Assembly (NCBI GenBank): GCA_963844115.1
Contig: CAWJNN010000065.1
Location: forward strand, 51,650 to 115,649
Source of the DNA: CS4-C045 sp963844115
GTDB taxonomy: Bacteria; Planctomycetota; Planctomycetia; Pirellulales; UBA7805
Reading direction: 5' to 3'
DNA length: 64,000 nt
The notes beneath the pieces are model-generated. The model did no database searches. It had not been told where the DNA came from and saw only the letters and a list, made by a program, of their open reading frames with translations. Positions 27,104-35,224 of the stretch are shown in pieces (the stretch's first letter is position 1; each line of letters starts with the position of its first letter). The position numbers and the translations under genes are program-made.

Positions 27104-27304
27104 CTAGGACTCGCGAACGGGGTTGCATTGGCTGTCGTCATTATCGGTCGTTTCGGCGTCGTCAACGATTTCAACGTGTAGAGAAGGACACGTTTCTTGC
27201 AACCCGCATTCCGGACAGATGATTCGGATCAAGTCGGAACTGCTGAATTTTAGATGATGCGTCTCACAAACGTGGTACAGCTTTGTTATGTGCTCGCACG
27301 GCAT
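27104..27304 (-). CDS. Small Cys/His-rich protein
   Basis: The 66-residue protein begins MPCEHITKLYHVCETHHLKF and contains ICPECGLQETCP, giving at least five cysteines and several histidines that could bind zinc or iron, followed by an acidic tail. A strong AGGAGG ribosome site lies 7 bp before the ATG at 27304, which is the main reason to accept it. No family is recognised. Possible roles are a metal-binding regulator or a rubredoxin-like electron carrier, but only one CxxC pair is present. Confidence 0.65.
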   Translation of the reverse strand: MPCEHITKLYHVCETHHLKFSSSDLIRIICPECGLQETCPSLHVEIVDDAETTDNDDSQCNPVRES

Positions 27305-27343
27305 GGTGAGTCCTCCTATGATCTAGATCGTATTTTAAAACCA

Positions 27344-27414
27344 TCGTAACCCGACGCGTGAGCGAGGGATTCCACGTGTTTCCTCGTCCCCCGCTCACGC
27401 TTCGGGTTACGATA
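27344..27414. repeat. Dispersed hairpin repeat (GTAACCCGA.GCGTGAGCGAGGG)
   Basis: Two 27-bp arms, ATCGTAACCCGACGCGTGAG on the left and its near-complement ending CGGGTTACGAT on the right, flank a centre of about 17 nt. A half copy lies at 19009. Similar elements are common in planctomycete genomes as I recall. It is located upstream of the small Cys-rich gene and may be a REP-type mobile hairpin. Confidence 0.75.
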
Positions 27415-27582
27415 AGCGACTCCAACCCGGTTTTGAAGCACGCTCGCAGGACGTGACCTGGAAAGTGACGGACTAGTTTCATGTTACTCAATCTGCTCTT
27501 TATCGTTTACACGCGCTAGCGTCACGTCAAAATGGCGCTTTCCAATTAGCGATCAGCTATCCAATGGCGCGGGCGGCCTGAT

Positions 27583-28173
27583 TCATGTCGCCAGTCTCGC
27601 ACATTCTCGATGACGAAAACAACTTACCACATGGTCGTTGACCATCCCCACGGCCTGCATGTGAGCGTACATGATCGTGCTTCCTACAAACTTGAAGCCG
27701 CACCGTTTAAGGTCCTTGCTCAACGCGTCGGACACGGTTGTCGTGGCAGGCACGTCGGTCGGGTGACGCCACCGATTCTGCAACGGCTTTCCGTCCACGA
27801 ATTGCCAAATGTAGTCGTCAAAACTGCCAAACTCGCTCTGCACCTCTAGAAACGCCTTCGCGTTGGTTACCGCCGCATTGATCTTCAAGCGGTTACGGAT
27901 GATACCGGAGTTTTCAATGAGACGTGCGATACGTTTCGACGAAAACCGCGCGACTTTCGAGGGATCAAACTGCGCAAACGCGGTACGGTACGCCTGGCGT
28001 TTGTTCAAAACCGTCCACCAGCTCAATCCTGCCTGAGCGCCTTCGAGAAGAAGGAACTCGAACTGCGTCCGGTCGTCGTGAACAGGCACGCCCCATTCCT
28101 GGTCGTGGTAGTCGAGATAGGCTTGATGCGTATTGCCGCTCCATGCACAACGCTTCTTGGTCCGCTGGGCCAT
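27583..28173 (-). CDS. tag: DNA-3-methyladenine glycosylase I
   Basis: The ATG at 28173 gives 196 residues starting MAQRTKKRCAWSG; Tag proteins begin with this Cys-x-Trp segment. Motifs include YHDQEWGVPVHDD, FEFLLLEGAQAGLSWWTVL, AFAQFDPSKVARF, and near the end GFKFVGSTIMYAHMQAVGMVNDH with the zinc-binding His/Cys residues (VVSCFRHREC). The enzyme removes 3-methyladenine from alkylated DNA. An upstream extension of the frame (27 codons) lacks family similarity. It has no visible link with the sigma-54 units. Confidence 0.93.
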   Translation of the reverse strand: MAQRTKKRCAWSGNTHQAYLDYHDQEWGVPVHDDRTQFEFLLLEGAQAGLSWWTVLNKRQAYRTAFAQFDPSKVARFSSKRIARLIENSGIIRNRLKINAAVTNAKAFLEVQSEFGSFDDYIWQFVDGKPLQNRWRHPTDVPATTTVSDALSKDLKRCGFKFVGSTIMYAHMQAVGMVNDHVVSCFRHRECARLAT

Positions 28174-28335
28174 CGGAATGGTTCCGTCCGTCCCTTCGCT
28201 GAAAAGTTGAAAATGCGGGGATTGCCTTCCAATCGATAAATCCCTGGCATACATTCAAATCCGCGACGTCGCTGAGTACGCCCAGCGTGTGCAGGTGTTT
28301 GCATCAGCGGAGCATCCGGCATCTACGCGTTCTGA

Positions 28336-29317
28336 TCATCCCTGAATCATTTTAGCAATCGAGTCGGATTTGCCGAGTGCGATCAGCTGGTCGTCGACTT
28401 GGATGGGTGTCGATCCGGCCGGTGGCAGGATCAGTTGGCCGTCGGATCGACGAATTCCCACGATCACGACACCCTGACTGCTGAAGTCCGTTTGTTCAAG
28501 CGTCATTCCGGCGCGTGGATCGTTCTCGGCGACGTGGATTTCGGCAAGGTCGAGTTCACCGTCGGGTGTCGTAAAGATCTCGATAAAATCTTCCAACTCG
28601 GGTCGCGCTTAGCATGTGGGCCATTTTCATCGCACCGGTATGGAAAAGGCTTATCACGCGGTTGGCCCCTGCCTTCCGCATTTTCGCCACGCTTTGCTCC
28701 TCCGTGGCCCGTGCGATGATTGGAAGCTCTGACGCCATCAGGCGAGCGGAAAGAATGACATAAAGGTTGTCCGCGTCACTATTCAGCACGGTGGCCAGAC
28801 CACGTGCTCGGTCCAATCCGGCGTCCTGAAGGATATGGTCGTCGGTGGCATCGCCATGCACGGCGATCCATTCTTGTTCATGGCAGGACTGAATGACCTC
28901 CTCATCACGATCGACGACCACGAAAGGAAGGCCTTTGCTGGCGATCTGACGGCACACCCCCCGCCCCATGCGGCCGGCGCCACAGATGATAAAGTGGTTA
29001 TCCATTTTTTTTAAGTCACGATCCATTCTTTTCCTTCCCAACCAATCCAAGTGCTGGAGCTCAGCCCGCACAATGAATTCGCCAATTTGTACCACTCCAT
29101 AGAAGAAGACTCCAAGTCCCCCGACCAGATAAACGATGACGAATGCGCGTCCGGAATCGGAAAGCGGGTGAATCTCATGGAAGCCGACGGTCGAGAGCGT
29201 GATGACGGACATGTAGAGTGCATCGAAGTAACTCCAACCCTCGATCAGCATAAAACCGATCATGCCAAGGATGGGTAGTAGTGCTAAAAGTGCCAGGATG
29301 CTGAACGCTCGGTTCAC
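28336..29317 (-). pseudogene. K+ channel with RCK (TrkA-N/TrkA-C) domains, frameshifted
   Basis: A GTG at 29317 overlapping the stop of the upstream stress gene (GTGA) is the likely start. Two membrane helices flank a pore stretch, MSVITLSTVGFHEIHPLS, a variant of the TVGYG filter. A TrkA-N Rossmann domain follows (FIICGAGRMGRGVC, VVVDRDEE, HGDATDDHIL). After MAHML the frame is lost at about 28,609 and resumes one base later as ARPELEDFIEIFTTPDGEL, the TrkA-C domain, ending at 28336. Removing one base restores a channel of about 325 residues. It is the last gene of a five-gene sigma-54 operon. Confidence 0.85.
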
Positions 29318-29742
29318 GATTTCAATACCAAGACCGGGCAATGCACGAGTCGACATACTCTCTCGGCAACGGACCCCATCAAGAGACGCTTCATTCCGGT
29401 GCGTCCATGTGACGGGATAACGACCAGTTCCGCGTCGTGTTCTTCCGCGTACTTGGCGATTTCCGAACCGGGGTCGCCAAAGGAGACCGCAAATTGAATG
29501 CCCTCGTATTGGTCCTTTGAGAACTCGTCGCGCAGCGCGTTTTCCATATTGGTCTGCCGGACCGAATCACGAGCTTCCTCCCAGGTGCCGCCAAACTCGG
29601 TCGGGTTGAGCACAGGCAGGATATGCAATGCCGTCACATGCGCCGGCCTCGCGACTATTTCTAAGGCCGTATCGACCGCGCTGAACGACTGGGCGGAAAA
29701 GTCAATCGGAACGATGGCGCTTCCGGCATGGAATCGATTCAT
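29314..29742 (-). CDS. Universal stress protein (single domain)
   Basis: This 142-residue UspA-fold protein has N-terminal IVPIDFSAQSFSAVDTALEI and the ATP-binding signature SHGRTGMKRLLMGSVAERVCRLVHCPVLVL (G-x2-G-x9-GSxxE). ATG 29742 is preceded by GGAGGAG. It closely resembles the next gene upstream (29887-30315) and is probably its duplicate. Its stop overlaps the GTG of the K+ channel, so the pair is translationally coupled; the stress protein might modulate the channel (inference). Confidence 0.92.
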   Translation of the reverse strand: MNRFHAGSAIVPIDFSAQSFSAVDTALEIVARPAHVTALHILPVLNPTEFGGTWEEARDSVRQTNMENALRDEFSKDQYEGIQFAVSFGDPGSEIAKYAEEHDAELVVIPSHGRTGMKRLLMGSVAERVCRLVHCPVLVLKS

Positions 29743-29801
29743 GGTCACTCCTCCTCCATCATCCGCCGCCAGGCGCTAGCCCACGGTTTGGACGCCAGGA
29801 A

Positions 29802-29820
29802 TCCCGGCGCGCCGGGACTA
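29802..29820. repeat. Dispersed palindrome TCCCGGCGCGCCGGGACTA
   Basis: The identical unit recurs at 48744-48762. Here it lies inside the operon, in the 144-bp gap between two stress protein genes, where its hairpin could reduce expression of the downstream genes. Confidence 0.75.
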
Positions 29821-29886
29821 GTGCGGTACGGCTGATTCGGCTGGCCGTCGATCAGCGTTGTAATAAAAAACGTTGTAATAGAAAAT

Positions 29887-30315
29887 TTAGTGTTTCAGCA
29901 CCAAGACCGGAACGTGAGCCAGCCGGCAAACGCGTTCGGCGACGGATCCCAAAAGAAGTCGCTTGATTCCAGTGCGTCCGTGCGACGGCAGGACGATCAG
30001 CTCGGCTTTGATTTCTTCGGCATAAGCGGTAATTTCCAGGCCGGGATCGCCAAAACGAACCGCGAACTTTAGGCCTTGGTATTTTTCGTCGCTGAATCGG
30101 TCTTGCAGCGCCTTCACAACGTGTTCGCGCCGCGTATCGTCGCCAACTTCTTCCCACACGACGCCCGGCTCGCTTGCCGCCAGCACCGGGAGAACATGGA
30201 CAACGCTGACGCTGCCGGAGTCGTCGACCATCTGCAGCACCGTGTCAACCGCGGCGCAGGATTCGTCCGAGAAGTCGAACGGTACGAGGATGTGTTTTTT
30301 TGCGAACCAGTGCAT
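29887..30315 (-). CDS. Universal stress protein (single domain)
   Basis: This 142-residue UspA-fold protein has HILVPFDFSDESCAAVDTVLQM at the N-terminus and the nucleotide-binding end SHGRTGIKRLLLGSVAERVCRLAHVPVLVL. It lies 12 bp behind the small cytochrome c gene in the operon CBS-cytochrome-Usp-Usp-K+ channel. Stress proteins of this type bind ATP and accumulate under energy or oxygen limitation. Confidence 0.92.
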   Translation of the reverse strand: MHWFAKKHILVPFDFSDESCAAVDTVLQMVDDSGSVSVVHVLPVLAASEPGVVWEEVGDDTRREHVVKALQDRFSDEKYQGLKFAVRFGDPGLEITAYAEEIKAELIVLPSHGRTGIKRLLLGSVAERVCRLAHVPVLVLKH

Positions 30316-30327
30316 GCCTTTTCCCTT

Positions 30328-30774
30328 TCAATGTGGCGGTCGAACCGCCACCGAATTATCGGACGGCAAGCTTACCGTTCGAACGCCGCGAACGTATTTG
30401 TGGCAGGCAACACACCTCATTGTCATATCGACATAGGCAAGTGTTGCGCCGTCGATGTTCTGGGCTTTCGCCGCCTTGGTCATTGCATCGGCAGCGCGGC
30501 GAAACTCTCCGCTATGCTGCAGGTACTTCTCGGTTTGATAGACTTCCCAAGTACTCTCAAGGCTCATCAGCGACAAATCCTGGCCGTGTTTCGCAATTGC
30601 CGTGTAATCCTCATTGACAAGTCCTGCCAGGGCATTCTGTGAATACTTCAGCTTGGCGCCCATGAAGGCTTTCAACTTTTCCGAAGAGGCCTCCGTGCGC
30701 ACAGCGGCGCCGCGCAGCGCCAAGACGCAAAGCACCGCCATCCCAATCATTACCGTTCGTGACAGCTTTTTCAT
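30328..30774 (-). CDS. Small exported cytochrome c (class II-like)
   Basis: The 148-residue protein has a signal peptide (MKKLSRTVMIGMAVLCVLAL...), a helical body beginning AFMGAKLKYSQNALAGLVNED, and one haem motif, CVACHKYVRG, near residue 120. A haem near the C-terminus of a four-helix protein is the cytochrome c'/c556 layout. Two paralogues are encoded at 39309 and 40068 with the same spacing (AKL or RAKLxxSQ...L..LV, then CxxCH). It lies 24 bp behind the CBS gene. Its role as a periplasmic electron carrier or gas-binding cytochrome is inferred. Confidence 0.82.
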   Translation of the reverse strand: MKKLSRTVMIGMAVLCVLALRGAAVRTEASSEKLKAFMGAKLKYSQNALAGLVNEDYTAIAKHGQDLSLMSLESTWEVYQTEKYLQHSGEFRRAADAMTKAAKAQNIDGATLAYVDMTMRCVACHKYVRGVRTVSLPSDNSVAVRPPH

Positions 30775-30798
30775 GAATCTGGCCTTTCTAGTTCGCGA

Positions 30799-31281
30799 TT
30801 ACTCCTCGATGGCCGACACCATTGCGGCCACCAAGTCAAGTGAACTCACCAGGCCCACAGGACGTTTTTTCGCGTCCAATACAACCAGGCGATGAATATG
30901 TTCTTTGCACATGGCCCTAGCCGCGTCGAGAATCGATGTGTCCGGGGAAATCGATTCGACGAAGTCGGTCATGTGGTGACGGACCTGATCCTGGTTGATC
31001 GATTCAAGGTGATAGGCTTCGCCGGGCGCGTCCTGAACAAAGACTTCTTTGACGTCATCGGCGATGGCCGCGGAACGTGTCGTACGAAGCACGAAATCGG
31101 AGTTGCTGATAACGCCCATGCACCGACCTTCCTCATCGACGACCGGTGCGCCACTGACGTCGTTTCGGTCGAGTACCTCAGCGGCAGCCGCCATCGTATC
31201 GTTGTGAGGAATACGAACGACGTTTTTGGACATGACGTCGCCAACTCGCAGGCTCAAAAGTCGTTCCAGGGCACTGTTCAT
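30799..31281 (-). CDS. CBS-domain pair protein
   Basis: ATG 31281 gives 160 residues with two CBS motifs (VGDVMSKNVVRIPHNDTMAAAAEVL, SGAPVVDEEGRCMGVISNSDFV; HMTDFVESISPDTSILDAARAM, HRLVVLDAKKRPVGLVSSLDLV). Such pairs bind adenine nucleotides and sense energy charge. It is the first gene of the operon driven by the sigma-54 box at 31335-31350. The frame is open 100 codons upstream, but that stretch includes the promoter and is not coding. Confidence 0.9.
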   Translation of the reverse strand: MNSALERLLSLRVGDVMSKNVVRIPHNDTMAAAAEVLDRNDVSGAPVVDEEGRCMGVISNSDFVLRTTRSAAIADDVKEVFVQDAPGEAYHLESINQDQVRHHMTDFVESISPDTSILDAARAMCKEHIHRLVVLDAKKRPVGLVSSLDLVAAMVSAIEE

Positions 31282-31334
31282 GATTCTGATGTCCTTGGAC
31301 TCCGTATGAATGTCTCCGCTTGGAAAGGGCAAGT

Positions 31335-31350
31335 TGCAATTTGGATGCCA
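31335..31350 (-). promoter_or_regulatory. Sigma-54 promoter for the CBS-cytochrome-Usp-Usp-K+ channel operon
   Basis: The minus strand reads TGGCATCCAAATTGCA: TGGCA and TTGCA are both perfect and GG/GC are 10 nt apart. Predicted start near 31,323, giving a leader of about 42 nt to the ATG at 31281. Confidence 0.78.
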
Positions 31351-31425
31351 AGCTGTGCAGCAGACGAAAAGGCGGCAAATGTGCGACCTGCTTACCTCGC
31401 GAATCGCATAGAATAGAGCAGGAGC

Positions 31426-31441
31426 TGTGCGGAATCGCACG
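31426..31441. promoter_or_regulatory. Putative enhancer palindrome between divergent sigma-54 promoters
   Basis: TGTGCGGAATCGCACG has arms TGTGCG/CGCAC(G). It lies about 76 bp from the minus-strand box and 140 bp from the plus-strand box that drives the regulator gene. Closely related 16-mers lie upstream of other sigma-54 boxes (33100, 39161, 46263). A half-site, GCGAATCGCAT, lies just to the left at about 31,399. Likely the binding site of the NtrC-type regulator. Confidence 0.6.
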
Positions 31442-31580
31442 CTTTTACCGAAGTGCACACCTCGTAGCGCGCTTTGACCCATGGCCAGATCAGACAACAA
31501 AGAGTTTTGTCGACGGTGTTTCGGACGGTGTTTCGGGTATTCTGATGATGTTTTGACCGTGTATTCATTTCCTCGGAGCA

Positions 31581-31596
31581 TGGCATCGGCATTGCA
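31581..31596 (+). promoter_or_regulatory. Sigma-54 promoter for the response regulator gene
   Basis: TGGCATCGGCATTGCA has a perfect TGGCA and TTGCA with 10-nt GG-GC spacing. It implies that the regulator controls its own gene; predicted start near 31,608, ATG at 31651. Confidence 0.75.
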
Positions 31597-31650
31597 TGAA
31601 GGACTTGCCCAAAGGCGTTTTTAGAAAACTGGTTTTTAGCCGAGATCGAC

Positions 31651-33012
31651 ATGCCGGAAGACGTGAAAGATATTGATCTGTTGATCGTCGAGGATGACGA
31701 CGACTTCCGAAGTACCGTGGTCCGACGGTTTCGCCGTCGTGGATTTCGAGTGGAGGAGGCGTCCAGTGGCGAGGAGGCACTCGAACTGTTGCAGCGACGT
31801 CAGTTTGATGTCGCGGTGCTTGACGTCATGATGCCGGGAATGTCCGGTCTGGAACTGATTGGACAATTCAAACCCGGGCAGGCCGAATGCGAAACGATCA
31901 TGCTGACAGGACAGGGGACCGTAGAATCCGCCGTGGAAGCAATGAAGCTGGGTGCGTTCGACTACGTTCAAAAGCCGTTTCCCTTAGCCGAATTGGAGGT
32001 GATCATTGAGAAAGCCTATGCGCACCACAAGTTACAAAAAGAGAATCGTCAGCTAAAAGCGGTTTTGGAGCGAAGTCGGCCCCAGATCGAAATGGTCGGT
32101 GAGTCTCAGGCGATGAATGAGATTTGTCGACTGATCGAACGGTCTGGCCCTACCGACAAAGCGATCCTGATCCAGGGTGAAAGTGGAACCGGAAAGGAGC
32201 TTGTTGCACGCGCACTGCATCGAGCGAGCGATCGATGCAACAAACCGATGGTTGTGATCAATTGTGCAGCACTCCCTGAAACCCTGCTGGAGAGTGAGCT
32301 TTTTGGCCACGAAAAAGGAGCGTTCACCGGCGCGATCAGTGCCAAGCAGGGATTGTTTGAGTTGGCGGACGGCGGCACGCTGATGATTGACGAAATCGGT
32401 GAAATGCCAGGTTCGGTCCAGGCCAAACTTCTGCGAGTTTTAGAAGATGGTTCGATGCGGCGAGTCGGGTCTCTCAAGGAACGGCGGGTCGATGTACGTC
32501 TGTTAGCAGCGACAAATCGGGACATGGAAGCCGACGTCAAGGCCGGCCGGTTTCGTGAAGACCTTTACTATCGGATTAATGTGATGTCTCTCCATCTGCC
32601 GCCTCTCAGAAAACGACGCGAAGACATACCCCTTTTGGTAGAGCGATTCGTGGGTCCGGAGTGGACCATCCAGCCGGACGCGATGGAGGTTCTGAAACGC
32701 TACGACTGGCCGGGAAATATTCGGCAACTAATGAATGCGATCGACCGTGCCAAGATCCTCGCCGACGACCATACCATCCACCGATATGATCTTCCGGTCG
32801 AGGTGGAAAAGGGCACCACCTCGGATGGGCGAACCACTGCCTCCGCGGACGACGCACTGGCGACGATTGAGCGAGCACATATTATTGAGGTGCTGCACCG
32901 CGAACAGGGTAACAAGTCCCGAGCCGCACGTGCGTTGGGCGTCAATCGTCGTAGCCTCTATCGCTTGATTGAAAAATTCGGTATCAGCGACTCCGATCTG
33001 GCGACGAACTGA
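31651..33012 (+). CDS. NtrC-family sigma-54-dependent response regulator
   Basis: The 453-residue protein has a receiver domain (acidic pocket EDDDD, phospho-acceptor D58 in VLDVMMPG, K in QKPFPLAE). The AAA+ domain has Walker A GESGTGKE, the sigma-54 contact loop GAFTGA, Walker B GGTLMIDEIGEMP, and arginine finger region FREDLYYRINVM. A Fis-type helix-turn-helix closes it (NKSRAARALGVNRRSLYRLIEKF). All key residues are present. It sits centrally between sigma-54-driven operons and is the obvious activator of them, including itself. Two haem-sensor kinases nearby (35741, 43643) are candidate partners. Confidence 0.95.
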   Translation: MPEDVKDIDLLIVEDDDDFRSTVVRRFRRRGFRVEEASSGEEALELLQRRQFDVAVLDVMMPGMSGLELIGQFKPGQAECETIMLTGQGTVESAVEAMKLGAFDYVQKPFPLAELEVIIEKAYAHHKLQKENRQLKAVLERSRPQIEMVGESQAMNEICRLIERSGPTDKAILIQGESGTGKELVARALHRASDRCNKPMVVINCAALPETLLESELFGHEKGAFTGAISAKQGLFELADGGTLMIDEIGEMPGSVQAKLLRVLEDGSMRRVGSLKERRVDVRLLAATNRDMEADVKAGRFREDLYYRINVMSLHLPPLRKRREDIPLLVERFVGPEWTIQPDAMEVLKRYDWPGNIRQLMNAIDRAKILADDHTIHRYDLPVEVEKGTTSDGRTTASADDALATIERAHIIEVLHREQGNKSRAARALGVNRRSLYRLIEKFGISDSDLATN

Positions 33013-33023
33013 TCACGGCTGCG

Positions 33024-33096
33024 CGAAGCTGCGTGCGCTGAACACTGTGCGCTGAACACTGCCGCCCAACACCGTCGCTCAACACTGAACACTGTG
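33024..33096. repeat. Direct repeats of (G)CTGAACACTG
   Basis: Four imperfect copies of CTGAACACTG or CTCAACACTG (about 33039, 33051, 33078, 33086) lie just after the regulator gene and right before the enhancer-like palindrome at 33100. They may be part of the control region or an intergenic repeat. Confidence 0.5.
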
Positions 33097-33099
33097 CGG

Positions 33100-33115
33100 T
33101 GTGCTAAATCGCGCA
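33100..33115. promoter_or_regulatory. Putative enhancer palindrome upstream of the 33.3-kb promoter
   Basis: TGTGCTAAATCGCGCA matches the island motif TGTGC(T/G)RAWTCGCRCA at 13 of 16 positions with the site at 46263. It lies about 144 bp upstream of the sigma-54 box at 33259, the usual distance for an NtrC-type activator. Confidence 0.55.
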
Positions 33116-33258
33116 CTGTGCTCTCACACACAATCCAGCCTACCATCCAGATTCGTCCAGTGCATCAAGGCTGCCATTTTATCTAACCCGTGGCACGGCA
33201 TGATCTTTTGACGTCGTCGTTGGCATGGGGCGACACGGCTTCGACCGGACAGTCTCGG

Positions 33259-33274
33259 TGGCACAAGGCTTGCA
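33259..33274 (+). promoter_or_regulatory. Sigma-54 promoter for the small membrane protein-CBS-Usp unit
   Basis: TGGCACAAGGCTTGCA matches the consensus almost completely: TGGCAC, 10-nt GG-GC spacing, TTGCA. Predicted start near 33,286, ATG at 33339. Confidence 0.85.
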
Positions 33275-33338
33275 CCCCTACTACTCATGTTCGCCGGGCT
33301 TCGCTGTACAACGATTCCAATACTCGGAGGGTAGGACG

Positions 33339-33515
33339 ATGGCATCTGTCACTGTTCACAACACGAAAGGCCACTTCAGCGCGCACGTACGACATCAACT
33401 GGCCGAGGAAGACCGGATTGGAGGTTGGAACGTGGTCGGGGTTCTCGTTTCGGAGATCACCGCCGGGTTGGTCATGGGGATCATCGTCGTGATCGCCATT
33501 TGCCTGATGGCTTGA
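33339..33515 (+). CDS. Small single-helix membrane protein (58 residues)
   Basis: ATG 33339 is preceded by GGAGG at good spacing (33326-33330) and follows the best sigma-54 box of the window. The protein has a polar N-terminal half (MASVTVHNTKGHFSAHVRHQ...EED) and one C-terminal membrane helix (VSEITAGLVMGIIVVIAICL). No family is recognised. Being first in a sigma-54 unit with CBS and stress proteins, it is a probable stress-induced membrane peptide. Earlier in-frame start codons would include the promoter and are rejected. Confidence 0.72.
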   Translation: MASVTVHNTKGHFSAHVRHQLAEEDRIGGWNVVGVLVSEITAGLVMGIIVVIAICLMA

Positions 33516-33570
33516 GCTTCGCTTTCACAAATTCACCAACTGACATCTCTTACCCATTACGGAGCACCTG

Positions 33571-34044
33571 ATGCAAACGGCTGTTTATCAACAACGAGCG
33601 GAAGAGGTAATGAGTCGCGACGTAGTTTCGGTTCATGCCCAGGATACAATCCAGGATGCCTTGATGCTGATGGTTGAAAATCGAGTGTCGGCATTACCGG
33701 TCGTGGATCAAAATAATCGATGCATCGGAATCGTCTCATCAAGTGACCTGGTTGAACTGACGAAGGATCTGGAGGACGAAGTCAGGAGCCTGGATGAGGA
33801 CACTCCGATGGCCCTGTGGCTTGTCAAGAGCCTGGTCACCGACAGGACGCACGAGAAAATCGTCGACGTGATGAGCACCGATGTGGAATCGGTGCGACCG
33901 GAGACGTTGATTCCGCATGTCGCGGCAACCATGCTGCGAAACAGGGTGCATCGGCTTCCTGTTGTCGACAACAACTCCCACCTTGTGGGTATCATCTCGA
34001 CAATGGATATTATTGGTGCGTTTGCTGATTCAGCCTATGGCTGA
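33571..34044 (+). CDS. CBS-domain pair protein
   Basis: The 157-residue protein holds two CBS repeats: AEEVMSRDVVSVHAQDTIQDALMLM with SALPVVDQNNRCIGIVSSSDLV, and IVDVMSTDVESVRPETLIPHVAATML with HRLPVVDNNSHLVGIISTMDII. A long acidic insert separates them (TKDLEDEVRSLDEDTP). It is a probable adenine-nucleotide sensor. It is the second gene of the unit behind the 33259 promoter and 41 bp upstream of a tandem Usp gene. Confidence 0.9.
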   Translation: MQTAVYQQRAEEVMSRDVVSVHAQDTIQDALMLMVENRVSALPVVDQNNRCIGIVSSSDLVELTKDLEDEVRSLDEDTPMALWLVKSLVTDRTHEKIVDVMSTDVESVRPETLIPHVAATMLRNRVHRLPVVDNNSHLVGIISTMDIIGAFADSAYG

Positions 34045-34085
34045 TGCGTTGAAGTCGTCTGGAGCTAACTTTTCGAAGAGGTCGA

Positions 34086-35042
34086 ATGAAAGATTTCCGA
34101 AATCTGTTAGTTGCTGTCGATCTGGCTAGTGGAGACGAATTGGCGTCGGAAGCATTGGTCCCCCCCTCCGAAGCAGCTGTGGCCCAGGCGATTTGGCTGG
34201 CTGGGAATACCGGAGCGAGGTTAACGTTCTTCTATGCTCTGAATGTCTCTGAGCGCGCTCAACAGCTGATTGCCGAAGATGATGACGCGTCATGGAACGT
34301 TTTGTCTCATGCGAAACACGTTCTAGCCCAGCTGGTCCAACGTGCGAAGAACGCGGGAGCATTCGCGGATTATCTGGCAGTGTTTGGAAAATCCTGGTAC
34401 GAGATTGTCCGGCAAGTCGAGCAGAACGGATTCGATCTGGTTATCGCGGGCTCGCGACACCAAAGCCGGGCTCGTGCGGCCTTGCTGGGCAGTACCGGAA
34501 TGAAGCTCTTGCGTAAGTGCACCTGTCCCGTCTGGATAACCCAGCCTAGCACGCACCGCACGTTAAGCTCAGTCGTCGCGGCGACCGATTTTTCACCAGC
34601 CTGCGACCTGGCGGTCGATCTCGCGGCGTCGCTCGTCGAATTGGATGCCGGCGTTCTTCATGTCGTTCACGCGCTGGCCCGTGACGACGAAGATGCGATG
34701 CGTAAAGGCGGCGTTTCGGAACCAAACATTGCCGGCTATCGACAAGAAGTGGAGCTCGCGGCACAAAGAGAAATGGAGCGTGTGCTTGGGCGGTCGTCGC
34801 TTCAGGCGTTGGGTGAAAAGGTTCAAGTACATATCACAGCGGGCGATCCCCAGCACGTCATCTTGCAGCACGTCGAGACGCATGCCGCCGACCTGCTGGC
34901 GATGGGTACGCTTGCTCGTTCGGGCTTGTCGGGCATGTTGATGGGCAACACCGCCGAGCGCAGTTTGCCCAACATTGAATGTTCGCTGCTGGCCGTCAAG
35001 CCGACAGAATTTACCTGTCCGATCAAGTTTGGCGCCGCCTGA
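34086..35042 (+). CDS. Tandem universal stress protein
   Basis: The 318-residue protein has two UspA-like halves. The first (about 1-155) opens FRNLLVAVDLASGDELASEA and ends GSRHQSRARAALLGSTGMKLLRKCTCPVWI, with a degenerate nucleotide signature. The second (about 158-310) opens VVAATDFSPACDLAVDLAASL and ends GTLARSGLSGMLMGNTAERSLPNIECSLLAVKP, with an intact G-x2-G-x9-G-N/S pattern. It lies last in the small membrane protein-CBS-Usp unit. Confidence 0.9.
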   Translation: MKDFRNLLVAVDLASGDELASEALVPPSEAAVAQAIWLAGNTGARLTFFYALNVSERAQQLIAEDDDASWNVLSHAKHVLAQLVQRAKNAGAFADYLAVFGKSWYEIVRQVEQNGFDLVIAGSRHQSRARAALLGSTGMKLLRKCTCPVWITQPSTHRTLSSVVAATDFSPACDLAVDLAASLVELDAGVLHVVHALARDDEDAMRKGGVSEPNIAGYRQEVELAAQREMERVLGRSSLQALGEKVQVHITAGDPQHVILQHVETHAADLLAMGTLARSGLSGMLMGNTAERSLPNIECSLLAVKPTEFTCPIKFGAA

Positions 35043-35159
35043 CGCTCTGGGACCCGCGACCTGTCCGTCTGCTGCCGCGACGATCGCACAGCGCGAACTC
35101 GCTCGACGGACAGCGCGACCTCGCTTGACGGCTGGTCATCACGCCGTTCTATCGATGCG

Positions 35160-35224
35160 ACGCGACGCCCCTTACCGAGTCAGACTTTGCCGTGTCAGAA
35201 TTGGCCGAGTCAGACTTGGCCGAG
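35160..35224. repeat. Short direct repeats (GAGTCAGACTTGGCC)
   Basis: Four imperfect copies of (C/G)GAGTCAGA(C/A)TTTGCC(G) lie between the convergent Usp and ferritin-like genes. Together with the preceding 120 bp this gap contains no gene. Confidence 0.55.

Noticed and set aside
33215..33260. Possible tmRNA 5' end (GGGGCGACACGGCTTCGACCGG)
   Set aside because: The resemblance to the tmRNA start is short. No matching 3' tRNA-like end with TTCGATTC/CCA or tag reading frame follows, and the stretch is better explained as the upstream part of a sigma-54 promoter region.
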